Assembly: GCF_900102815.1 (NCBI RefSeq)
Contig: NZ_FNGF01000010.1
Location: 1 to 64,000, forward strand
Direction: 5' to 3'
DNA length: 64,000 nt
DNA from: Glycomyces sambucus
GTDB lineage: Bacteria; Actinomycetota; Actinomycetes; Mycobacteriales; Micromonosporaceae
In this document: piece by piece, positions 39,986 to 48,041 of the stretch
Position numbering within the stretch: the stretch's first letter is position 1
Layout of the letters: the number at the start of each line of letters is the position of its first letter
Notes under the pieces: model-generated
Told to the model about the DNA's origin: nothing
Seen by the model: the letters and a program-made list of their open reading frames with translations, nothing else
Databases searched by the model: none
Made by a program: the position numbers and the translations under genes

Positions 39986-41380
39986 ATGACCGCGACGCTG
40001 GACTCCCCGGTCCGCATCGGCAAACCGGCGATCGGTGCCCTCGGCACCCTCGCCCTCGCACTCGGCACCCTCCAAGCAGTCGTGGAACCCTCCCTCCCAC
40101 TGCTGCAACACGATCTGGGGATCGGCCCCGCCGAGGGCCCGCTGATCTTCATCACCCTGCTCATCACCGGCGCGGTCGTCGCCCCCATCGCGGGCAAGCT
40201 CGGCGACCGCTATGGCGGCAAGCGGGTCCTGATCGTGCTGATGACGCTGGTCTCGATCGGCGGCATGCTCTCCAGCCTGGCGCCGAACCTGCCCGTGCTC
40301 CTGCTGGGCCAGGTGCTGCAGGGCGCCATGGTGGGCGCGCTGCCCCTCTCCTTCATCCTGGTGCGCAAGCACCTCCCGCCGGGGCAGACGCAGGTGGCCG
40401 TCGGCCTCGTCAGCGGGCTGTTCACCGGTGGTGGCCTGGTCGGCATGCTGATCGCCGGACCGATCGCGGAAGGACTGTCGCGGCACTGGATGTTCGCGAT
40501 ACCGACGATCGCGATCATCGCCACGACGCTCATCGTGGCCCGATCGATGCCGGACGACCCTCCCGCCGCCTCCGACTCCAGGATCGACTGGCTCGGCGTG
40601 ATCCTGCTGAGCTGCACCCTGGTCGCGCTCGTGCTCGGGTTCACGGCGGTGGCCGGCGGAGGGCTGCCGCCGCTCGTCACCGGCGCCGTCATCGTGGGCG
40701 TGGCCGCCCTCGCGACCGGCTGGGTCGTCGTCGAGCGCCGGGTGCCCTCGCCCATGGTCGACCTGCGGATGCTGGCGGCCCCGGCCATGTGGAGCTCCTG
40801 CGTCGTCACCCTGCTCATGAGCCTCGGCTTCGGGATGACGGTCTATCTCGTGCCGCAGCTGCTCTCGACACCGGCCGAAGGGTACGGATTCGCGGCGAGC
40901 TCGACCGACATCGGACTGCTCCTGCTGCCCGCGACCATTGCCGGGGTGGTGGCCGGGACGATCGCCGGCATCGCGGCGCGGCGTTTCAGCCCGCGTGCGG
41001 TGATCACCGTGGGCGCCATCGCCACGGCCGCCGCGCTGCTCACCCTCGCGTCGATGCACGACGCGACCTGGCAGCTGGTCGTCGCCCGCGCCCTGATCGG
41101 CTTCGCCGTCAGCGTCAGCGCCATCGCGCTGCTCGCCGGCATCGCCACCGCCGTGGCCGCCGAGGACACCGGCATCGCCACCGGCCTGCTCGTCGTGACC
41201 CGCGTGGTCGGCGTCGCCATCGGCGCCCAGATCGCCGGCGCGATCCTCGAGGCCAGGATCGACCCGGCGTCCGACCTGCCGAACGAGTCGGCCTTCACCA
41301 CGGGTTTCGCGATCGCCGGCGTCATCACCGCGCTGTCACTGCTCGCCGTCCGCATCATGAAGAAGGGAGCTCGGGCATGA
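39986..41380 (+). CDS. MFS transporter (DHA-type drug exporter)
   Basis: A 464-residue membrane protein with about 14 helices, as in the DHA2 drug:proton antiporters. The loop motif GKLGDRYGGKRVLIVLMTLV (MFS motif A) lies at about 70-90 and the GGLVGMLIAGPIAEGLSRHW segment (motif C) near 150. The stop overlaps the start of the FAD monooxygenase by 4 bp (ATGA). Control by the divergent TetR suggests export of a toxic compound or antibiotic. Confidence 0.9.
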   Translation: MTATLDSPVRIGKPAIGALGTLALALGTLQAVVEPSLPLLQHDLGIGPAEGPLIFITLLITGAVVAPIAGKLGDRYGGKRVLIVLMTLVSIGGMLSSLAPNLPVLLLGQVLQGAMVGALPLSFILVRKHLPPGQTQVAVGLVSGLFTGGGLVGMLIAGPIAEGLSRHWMFAIPTIAIIATTLIVARSMPDDPPAASDSRIDWLGVILLSCTLVALVLGFTAVAGGGLPPLVTGAVIVGVAALATGWVVVERRVPSPMVDLRMLAAPAMWSSCVVTLLMSLGFGMTVYLVPQLLSTPAEGYGFAASSTDIGLLLLPATIAGVVAGTIAGIAARRFSPRAVITVGAIATAAALLTLASMHDATWQLVVARALIGFAVSVSAIALLAGIATAVAAEDTGIATGLLVVTRVVGVAIGAQIAGAILEARIDPASDLPNESAFTTGFAIAGVITALSLLAVRIMKKGARA

Positions 41381-42576
41381 CAGCCGAATCGCACCGCTCG
41401 AAGCGCACGGTCCTGATCTCCGGGGCCAGCATCGCCGGCCACGCCCTAGCGTACTGGCTGCACCGGTACGGATTCGCGGTCACCATAGTCGAGAAGGCGA
41501 GCGCACCGCGAGACGGCGGTTACCCGATCGACGTGCGCGGCACCGCGATCGAAGTGGCCGGGCGGATGGGGATACTGCCGCGACTGCGGGACGCGCACGT
41601 CGACTCCCAGCGGATCACCTTCCTCGACGCCGACGGCGGCGAAGTGGCCTCGGTCCCTCCGCACACCCTTGCCGGCAGCGTCGAGGGACGCGACCTCGAA
41701 GTGCGCCGCGGGGACCTGACGGCGGCCCTCCATGCGGCGGTCCGCGACGACGTGGAGTTCCTGTTCGACGACTCCATCGACACCCTCGACCAGACCTCAG
41801 ACGGCGTCGACGTTGCCTTCCGCAACGGCGGCCGGCGCACCTTCGACCTGGTGGTCGGCGCCGACGGCATGCACTCGCACACCCGACGCCTCCTGTTCGG
41901 CCCCGAAGGGCCGTTCCACCGCCACCTCGGCTACCGCTTCGCGGTGTTCACCATGCCCAACGCCTTCGGGCTCGCCCGCGAGCTCGTGATGTGGAACGCC
42001 CCCGGCAGGGCCGCGGCGCTCTACGCTACCGGCGGCAAGGACGACGAGCTGCACGCCTTCCTGAACTTCCACCGGCCCGAACCGCCGCTCGCCCGGGACC
42101 CCGATTCCCAGGCGGACCTGGTCGCCGAGGCATTCGCCGACGCCGGCTGGGAGGTCCCGACCATCATCGAGGCCATGCGCGGTGCGGACGACCTGTTCTG
42201 CGACACAGTGGGCCAGATCCGCATGCCGACTTGGTCGAGCGGTCGGATCGCACTCGTCGGAGACGCCGCGTACGCACCGTCGTTCCTGACGGGGCAGGGC
42301 TCCAGCCTCGCGCTGGTCGGCGCCTACATGCTCGCCCACTCCTTGGCCGCCAACCCGAACCACACCGAGGCATTCACCGCCTACGAACGCACCACCCGGC
42401 CGTTCGTGGACGCCAACCAGGCCCTGATCGACCACGGCACGGCCGCACTCTTCCCGACCACCGCGCGGGCATTGAACCAGCGCAACGCCAGCCTCCGCCA
42501 CCTCGTCACCCTGCCCGCCCCCACACCACGCCCGGCCTACTCGGCCCTGACCTTGCCGCCCTTCCCGAACCCGTGA
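41377..42576 (+). CDS. FAD-dependent monooxygenase (TetX/PHBH-like)
   Basis: A 399-residue class A flavin monooxygenase. Three FAD motifs are present: GxGxxG-like VLISGASIAGHALAYWL at the start, the DG motif FDLVVGADGMHSHTR near 160, and the GD motif GRIALVGDAAYAPSFLTGQG near 290. It is translationally coupled to the MFS exporter. Relatives hydroxylate aromatic compounds or inactivate antibiotics such as tetracyclines and rifamycins; which applies is unknown. Together with the exporter it looks like a detoxification pair. Confidence 0.88.
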   Translation: MTAESHRSKRTVLISGASIAGHALAYWLHRYGFAVTIVEKASAPRDGGYPIDVRGTAIEVAGRMGILPRLRDAHVDSQRITFLDADGGEVASVPPHTLAGSVEGRDLEVRRGDLTAALHAAVRDDVEFLFDDSIDTLDQTSDGVDVAFRNGGRRTFDLVVGADGMHSHTRRLLFGPEGPFHRHLGYRFAVFTMPNAFGLARELVMWNAPGRAAALYATGGKDDELHAFLNFHRPEPPLARDPDSQADLVAEAFADAGWEVPTIIEAMRGADDLFCDTVGQIRMPTWSSGRIALVGDAAYAPSFLTGQGSSLALVGAYMLAHSLAANPNHTEAFTAYERTTRPFVDANQALIDHGTAALFPTTARALNQRNASLRHLVTLPAPTPRPAYSALTLPPFPNP

Positions 42577-42588
42577 CAGAACCAGGAG

Positions 42589-42617
42589 GGCGACGGCGCT
42601 CATCGAGCGCCGTCGCC
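42589..42617 (+). terminator. Terminator after the FAD monooxygenase
   Basis: A perfect 12-bp stem (GGCGACGGCGCT / AGCGCCGTCGCC) with loop CATCG lies 13 bp after the stop. Confidence 0.85.
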
Positions 42618-42659
42618 GAAGGCTCATTGCGGGAAACCGTGGCCGCACAAGACAGCAGG

Positions 42660-42679
42660 CCCGGACCATCTGGTCCGGG
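42660..42679. terminator. Second hairpin before the accessory region
   Basis: CCCGGACCA and TGGTCCGGG pair around two central bases. This may be an additional terminator or an operator-like dyad; it marks the end of the chromosomal gene order before the DUF4143 pseudogene. Confidence 0.4.
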
Positions 42680-42767
42680 TCTGCTTCATCTTGCAGGAAT
42701 GATCGAGGCGTATGGGAACCTGTACCCGCAGGTCATAGCGTTGGGCGCTGAACTGAAATCGTCAGGT

Positions 42768-43700
42768 CTACACGGCGCTGGGGCGTGACCACAGCGCCGC
42801 GATTGGGGCGGCGAGCACCCGGTCTCCAAGGGTGAACGAGCGCGGCCCGGTGTGCAGCACCGCGCCTCCAAGGAAACGATCGCCGAGCTCATCGCGAAGC
42901 CAGGCCAGATGCCGACCGTCCTTCGCCGTGACCGCCGATGACGACTTGATCTCGAATGCGAACACACTGCCGTCGGGGTACTCGGCGAGAAGGTCCACCT
43001 CGTGGAGTTGGTCGTTCGTGCGCAGGTGGTGCAGCACCGGATCCGACTCGCCCAAGCGGGCCTCGACGCGGAGCTGACTGGCGACGAAGGTGTCGAGCAT
43101 CCGCCCGACCATGTCGGCGTCGCGGCGCAGACCCTGGCGGTCCACTTGAAGGACGGCGGCCGCGATGGCCGGATCGATGACGTATCGCTTCGGCGTCTTC
43201 GCGAGGCGTTTCAGACGGTTGCTCCACCATGCGGGCACTTCCTCGACGAGCAGGAGGTTGCCGAGCAGGTGGTCGTACGCCTGCGCGGTCTTGCTGTTGA
43301 TACCTGCTGCTTCGTGCAAGGTCTTCGCGACCGTGACCCTGGCAGTGAAGCGTTGTCCTTGGACTGCTGGAACAACCAGCCGTCGTCGTCCAAGGCGCTC
43401 GCGCACTCGCGGCACCAGTCATTCGCTGGCCGCCTTCACGAGGTTCGCCATGTGATCGGAGAGTGCGGGCGAAGTTCGGTAGAAGTTCGCCCGCGCGAGC
43501 ACCGTACCGAGCTTGACTCCGCGTTACCGACCGGACTCCAAGCGGTCCAGGGTCTTTGCCTAGCAGATGCCGAGCGGGATCTCGGTCTTGCCGTAGCCGC
43601 GAGAGTAGTACTCCCTCGGCCGGGTCCGCTCGGAGATGAATTGACGGGCCAGTTCCATAAGCGGGGGCGGACCAGGGAACGCTTCGTCGCTATCCGTCAT
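42768..43700 (-). pseudogene. Decayed DUF4143-type ATPase
   Basis: Two fragments of one gene in different frames. The 3' part (42768 to about 43415) encodes a DUF4143 C-terminal domain with INSKTAQAYDHLLGNLLLVE, KRYVIDPAIAAAVL and HEVDLLAEYPDGSVFAFEIKSS, the PD-(D/E)XK-like core of these ATPase-associated proteins. The 5' part (43560-43700) encodes the preceding segment with TRPREYYSRGYGKTEI and ends in TAG at 43560. At least one frameshift and one stop separate them, and the whole N-terminal P-loop ATPase domain is missing. It is a relic at the edge of the defense region. Confidence 0.8.
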
Positions 43701-43825
43701 GCTGTGAGTTTGTAGACGCGGTGAGAGGTTCGCTACAAGATCACCCTTTGCGTCGTACGCGTGTCGCATTGTGTCGGATTTCCGACGCGATCTCAGGTTC
43801 GCCGCCGTCATGGCTGTTCGAACAA

Positions 43826-43862
43826 ACCGGTTACCCGAAAGGTCACCGGTGGCCGATATACT
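43826..43862 (+). promoter_or_regulatory. Candidate promoter and operator of the MADS operon
   Basis: A -10 hexamer TATACT at 43857-43862 is the best in the region. Just upstream is a 10-bp inverted repeat with one mismatch, ACCGGTTACC-CGAAA-GGTCACCGGT (43826-43850), covering the -35 position. A bound regulator here would occlude RNA polymerase. The leader to the methyltransferase ATG would be about 108 bases. Confidence 0.5.
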
Positions 43863-43977
43863 CGCCTCCTGCCGTGGACGGTCGACTCTCAGGCGCGACT
43901 CCCATCGGCAGTCGCCCGCTCAAGTGTCGAGCGGAGCGGCGATCAAACAGCGACGTGTTTTGGGTGAAGGTGTGCAA

Positions 43978-46071
43978 ATGGGGCAAGAAGGGCTGTTTGA
44001 AGAGGCCGTGGTGAAACCTGCTGAAGAACCCGAAGCCGAGCCCGCCCCGCTTGCGGAAGACGAGACGATCGACTTCATCACCGGCAAGCGCGTCAAACTC
44101 AAGGGCGCCGAGCCAGTAGTCCAGACCGTCGCCCGCGGGCTCTGGCAGGAGTACGACATCAAGGTCGCCGACATGGCCCGAAACGTCGTGATCAAGGTCC
44201 CCGACGACAATGGCAAGACCAAGTCATTGAAGGCGGACATCGCGATCTTCGCCGCTGGCGCCGACCACTCAGACCTCAAGAATCTGGAACGGGTCGTCGT
44301 GTGTAGGCCCGAGCCGAGCAAGGGTAGAACGGTCACCAAGATCCGCACCCACGAGCAGGCGGCCGAGGACCTCGAATACCTGAAGACCCTGCTCTCCACC
44401 GATCTGACCCCCAACGCCCACTACGGGATGTGGACTAACGGGCTCGACTTCTTCTTCCTGCACGCTGAAGAAGGCCGGTTCGCCAAGAAGTTCGAACCCC
44501 GCGCCGGCTGGCCTCTCCAAGGCGACGTCGACAGTGGGACGGTCGCCTCGGTCGCACGGCTGCGCCAAGGCGACGAGGCCATGCTCAAGACCGCCTTCCG
44601 CCGCTGCCACAACTTCGTGCACGGCAACGAGGGTCTGCCGAAGGACGCCGCTTTCTGGCAGTTCCTCTACCTCCTGTTCGCGAAGATCCACGACGAGCGC
44701 ACCAGCCGCCTCCGTGGCACCGATCCACGGTTCTTCGCCTACGCGGACGAGCCGTTCACCACCGACGGGCGCAGGGCGATCGAGGAGCGGGTCCTAAAGC
44801 TGTTCGAAGAGGTCAAGCAGACGTATCCACTGTTCGGGCCTCGAGACGAGATCAGCCTCTCCCCGCACGCGCTGTCGTTCATCGTCGGTGAACTGGCCTC
44901 GTACGACCTGTCCGGCACCAAGATCGACGCCAAGGGCGTCGCTTACCAAGAGCTCGTCGGCGGCAACCTGCGTGGCGACCGGGGCCAGTACTTCACACCC
45001 CGTGCCGCAGTCAACCTCATGGTCGAGATCCTCGACCCGAAGGAGGACGAGACGGTCCTCGACCCGGCCTGCGGCACTGGCGGATTTCTCCAGGAAACGC
45101 TCCGGCATTTGGTCGAGCGCTGGCGGGACGAGTCGGGCATCACCGAGCTGAGCGAGTCGAAGGAGCAGACCAAGGCGCTGCTCGAACGCCTCGACTTGTA
45201 CGCCAAAGCCCACCTGTTCGGAGCCGACTTCGACCCGTTCCTGGTGCGCGCCACGAAGATGAGCCTCATGATGATGACCGGCGGCGACGTCGGCGAGGAC
45301 AACATCTTCCACATGAACTCACTCCACTTTCCGGGCGGGCATTTGGAGGATGCCAAGAAGGCCGACCAGCGGATCCCCTTCGGCAGCATCGATGTGGTCA
45401 TGACCAACCCGCCGTTCGGCACCGACATCAAGATCGAGGAAGAAGAGGTTCTCAGCCAGTACTGGGAGGGCATCGCTCGCAACTGGTCGCGGGACAAGGA
45501 GACCGGTGAAATCGTCTCGACCGGCCCGTCTAAGGCGATGGCCCCGGAGCAGCTGTTCATCGAGCGCGCGGTGAAATGGGTCAAGCCCGGAGGTCGGATC
45601 GGCATCGTCCTCCCCAACGGCATCCTCTCCAACCCTGGCCCCTCTGATGAGGCGGTCCGCCGCTGGATCCTCGAGAACTGCTGGGTGCTCGCGAGCGTTG
45701 AGCTGCCCGTGGAGACGTTCATCCACGAGGCCGGAGTCAACATCCTCACCACCTTGCTTTTCCTCAAGCGCAAGACCGATCGAGAGATCATGGACGCGCA
45801 GGCCGGGATCGGCGGCGACTACCCGGTGTTCATGGCGGTGGCGGAGAAGGTCGGCATCGACCGCCGCGGCAATGAGGTCAACAAGCGCCACCCGAACGGC
45901 GAGGTCGTCATGGTCCAGACGACCAAGGAGGAGACGATCGAGCGAAACGGAGACAAGACCACTCACACACTGGTCCGCTGGGAGAAGGCCATCGACAACG
46001 ATCTCCCTGAGATCGTCGAGGCCTACCGTGGCTTCCGCGGGCAGTACCCTGAGCCCGGGAGCCCCCGGTGA
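43978..46071 (+). CDS. mad2: MADS DNA methyltransferase MAD2 (HsdM-like N6-adenine methyltransferase)
   Basis: A 697-residue HsdM-type enzyme. Residues about 35-180 resemble the HSDR_N nuclease-like domain (VARGLWQEYDIKV, LKADIAIF), but the expected E-x-K is VVVCRPE, so it looks catalytically dead. The helical HsdM N-domain follows. Motif I is DPACGTGGFLQETLRHLVE (about 360-370) and motif IV is VVMTNPPFGTD (NPPF about 476-479), diagnostic of N6-adenine methylation. The ATG at 43978 is preceded by GAAGG; an in-frame GTG lies two codons upstream. It is the first gene of the operon and would methylate host sites with the specificity protein MAD5. Confidence 0.88.
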   Translation: MGQEGLFEEAVVKPAEEPEAEPAPLAEDETIDFITGKRVKLKGAEPVVQTVARGLWQEYDIKVADMARNVVIKVPDDNGKTKSLKADIAIFAAGADHSDLKNLERVVVCRPEPSKGRTVTKIRTHEQAAEDLEYLKTLLSTDLTPNAHYGMWTNGLDFFFLHAEEGRFAKKFEPRAGWPLQGDVDSGTVASVARLRQGDEAMLKTAFRRCHNFVHGNEGLPKDAAFWQFLYLLFAKIHDERTSRLRGTDPRFFAYADEPFTTDGRRAIEERVLKLFEEVKQTYPLFGPRDEISLSPHALSFIVGELASYDLSGTKIDAKGVAYQELVGGNLRGDRGQYFTPRAAVNLMVEILDPKEDETVLDPACGTGGFLQETLRHLVERWRDESGITELSESKEQTKALLERLDLYAKAHLFGADFDPFLVRATKMSLMMMTGGDVGEDNIFHMNSLHFPGGHLEDAKKADQRIPFGSIDVVMTNPPFGTDIKIEEEEVLSQYWEGIARNWSRDKETGEIVSTGPSKAMAPEQLFIERAVKWVKPGGRIGIVLPNGILSNPGPSDEAVRRWILENCWVLASVELPVETFIHEAGVNILTTLLFLKRKTDREIMDAQAGIGGDYPVFMAVAEKVGIDRRGNEVNKRHPNGEVVMVQTTKEETIERNGDKTTHTLVRWEKAIDNDLPEIVEAYRGFRGQYPEPGSPR

Positions 46072-47393
46072 TCACCCGCATTGAAGCCCACAACTACCGC
46101 TGCTTCCACAACCTCGCGGTGGACGTGGACGGCTTTCAGGTGCTGGCGGGCGCCAACGGAGCGGGCAAGACCACGTTCCTTGACATTCCGTCGCTGCTGG
46201 GCGACCTGCTGTCCAGCCGTGGCCGGATATCCGAGGCGTTCCTGAAGCGGCGGACCGACCAGTCCGCTCCGCGAGCGCACACGATCTCCGAGGTATTCCA
46301 CCAGGGCCGCGGCAGCGCTCTGTCGTTCGCGATCGAGGCGGAACTGCCGGAGATCGTCACTAAAACCCTGGCCGACCGCAGCACCGCCTCGACGGTCGGC
46401 CAGATCCCGAGTCACCTTCGATACGAACTGGGCCTGGAACTCTTCGACCGTGAACTTCAGGTCTCCCAGGAGTACCTGTTCCTCTTCTCGGCCGGTGCCA
46501 GACGCCCCGAGGCCGGCGTCCCGTTCCAAGGAGAGCCCCGCAGCGGAGGAAAATACTCGCTCGCCGCCCGCACCTGGGAGTCGGTCCTGAGCCGCAAACG
46601 CGGCGAACCGGCCAGGTTCAACGTCGAGACCACCTCCCGCGGCTCGAAGATCCCCGAGCTGCGGGTCCCCCCGGGGCAGCTTGCGCTCGGCACGATCCTG
46701 TCGGACCCGGGCCTCTTCCCGGCCTCGCTGTGGTTCTCGGAGCTGCTCTCCGAAGGCGTCGTCTTCCTTGAGCCGGACTGGGAACGCCTCCGGCAGGCCG
46801 CGCCCCCCGGCGACCCGGCGCGGCTGCTGCCGTCCTACCGCAACCTGCCTTGGCTGGCGTTCGACCTCAAGAAGGAGGACGAGCGGAACCAGGATGAGGA
46901 CGCTCCGAAACGATTCGAGTTCTGGATCGACCACGTCAAGGCAGCGCTCCCGCAGGTGCGCTCGATCGACGTGATCGAACGGGAAGAGGACCACCACGCC
47001 TACTTCGAGGTCTGCTACACAGGGGGCTACACCGTCACCTCCTCCGGGCTGTCGGAGGGGACGCTGCGCATCATGGCTCTCGGCCTGCTGCCGTACCTGC
47101 CGAAATCGGCGCTGCCGCGCCTGCTCGTGGTCGAGGAACCGGAGAACGGGATCTACCCCCGGGCGATCCAGACGGCCGTCGAATCGCTCGACTCCCTGCA
47201 CGATGCTCAGGTCTGGCTCTCGACGCACTCGCCGATCGTGCTCGCCAACACCGAACTGTCCGATGTGCTGATCTCCAGGCTCGGCAAGGACGGAGCGGTC
47301 GAGGTCATCCCCGGCGACGAACATCCCCAGCTGCGGGGATGGCGCGGCGGCTTGGACACCGGTAGCCTGTTCGCTACCGGTGTGCTCTCGTAA
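46068..47393 (+). CDS. mad3: MADS AAA family (ABC-type) ATPase MAD3
   Basis: A 441-residue ATPase of the OLD/AAA15-like ABC class. Walker A is LAGANGAGKTTFLDI (about 26-38), the ABC signature is SSGLSEGTLRIMAL (about 326-338), Walker B is LLVVEEPENGIYP (about 349-361), and the H-loop is WLSTHSPIVLANT (about 382-393). The GTG start overlaps the MAD2 stop by 4 bp (GTGA). No fused TOPRIM nuclease is present; the following small gene may supply one. The arrangement recalls the AriA-AriB pair of PARIS systems. Confidence 0.88.
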   Translation: MITRIEAHNYRCFHNLAVDVDGFQVLAGANGAGKTTFLDIPSLLGDLLSSRGRISEAFLKRRTDQSAPRAHTISEVFHQGRGSALSFAIEAELPEIVTKTLADRSTASTVGQIPSHLRYELGLELFDRELQVSQEYLFLFSAGARRPEAGVPFQGEPRSGGKYSLAARTWESVLSRKRGEPARFNVETTSRGSKIPELRVPPGQLALGTILSDPGLFPASLWFSELLSEGVVFLEPDWERLRQAAPPGDPARLLPSYRNLPWLAFDLKKEDERNQDEDAPKRFEFWIDHVKAALPQVRSIDVIEREEDHHAYFEVCYTGGYTVTSSGLSEGTLRIMALGLLPYLPKSALPRLLVVEEPENGIYPRAIQTAVESLDSLHDAQVWLSTHSPIVLANTELSDVLISRLGKDGAVEVIPGDEHPQLRGWRGGLDTGSLFATGVLS

Positions 47394-47420
47394 CCGAATC
47401 CTCCCGGAGTGCGACATCCC

Positions 47421-48041
47421 ATGCGAGACATCGTCTTTCTCGTGGCCGACAACGCCATGGTGCAACTGCTGCGCGGATTCTTCGACCGCGATCAGTTCCA
47501 CCGGGTGCTCGGCTGCCGGTCGTTCGACTTCGACGCCGACCAAGACATCGCCCATGCCCCCTACAAGGACTCCCATGTGTACGGGAGCGCCCGGGAGCTG
47601 CTGTCCCCCTACGAGAAGAGCCATCAGTTCGCGGTCGTCTTGGTCGACGCGAAATGGGAAGGCAGCCGGGGAGCCGACCACATGCGTGAGCACATCGGAA
47701 GGTCGCTACGGCACGAGTGGAAGGACCGGCACAAGGTGATCGTGTTCGACCCCGAGCTGGAGATCTGGCTCTGGCAGGACAACCCGAATGTCGGCAAGGC
47801 CCTCGGCTGCAAGGATTTCCGCAAGATCCTGGCAGAAAGCGGCCACTGGCCGGTGGGCATGGCGAAACCGGCGAAGCCGAAGGCGGCGCTGGAACACCTG
47901 CGGCGACGCCACCGGGCTGACAAGGGAAACGCGGTGTTCCGACGCGTCGCCGGGGCGATGTCGTTCAAGAACTGCACGGACCCGTCGTTCGCGATCCTGC
48001 GAGACACCTTGCGAGACTGGTTCGAGGAGGACCGTAAGTGA
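47421..48041 (+). CDS. mad4: MADS protein MAD4, small TOPRIM-like partner of the ATPase
   Basis: A 206-residue protein starting MRDIVFLVADNAMVQLL. Conserved acidic and aromatic motifs are VVLVDAKWEGSRGADHM and KVIVFDPELEIWLWQDN, a pattern like the DUF4276/RloB or TOPRIM-fold partners of AAA ATPases. A basic C-terminal half (about 150-206) follows. The start at 47421 has GGAG 11 bases upstream; GTG at 47409 is an alternative. It is 27 bp after MAD3 and overlaps MAD5 by 4 bp (GTGA). Nuclease activity is plausible but not shown by a clear catalytic set. Confidence 0.72.
   Translation: MRDIVFLVADNAMVQLLRGFFDRDQFHRVLGCRSFDFDADQDIAHAPYKDSHVYGSARELLSPYEKSHQFAVVLVDAKWEGSRGADHMREHIGRSLRHEWKDRHKVIVFDPELEIWLWQDNPNVGKALGCKDFRKILAESGHWPVGMAKPAKPKAALEHLRRRHRADKGNAVFRRVAGAMSFKNCTDPSFAILRDTLRDWFEEDRK

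Noticed and set aside
46068..48041. Stand-alone PARIS system
   Set aside because: The pair is embedded in a single operon with methyltransferase, specificity and kinase genes, and MAD4 is not clearly DUF4435.
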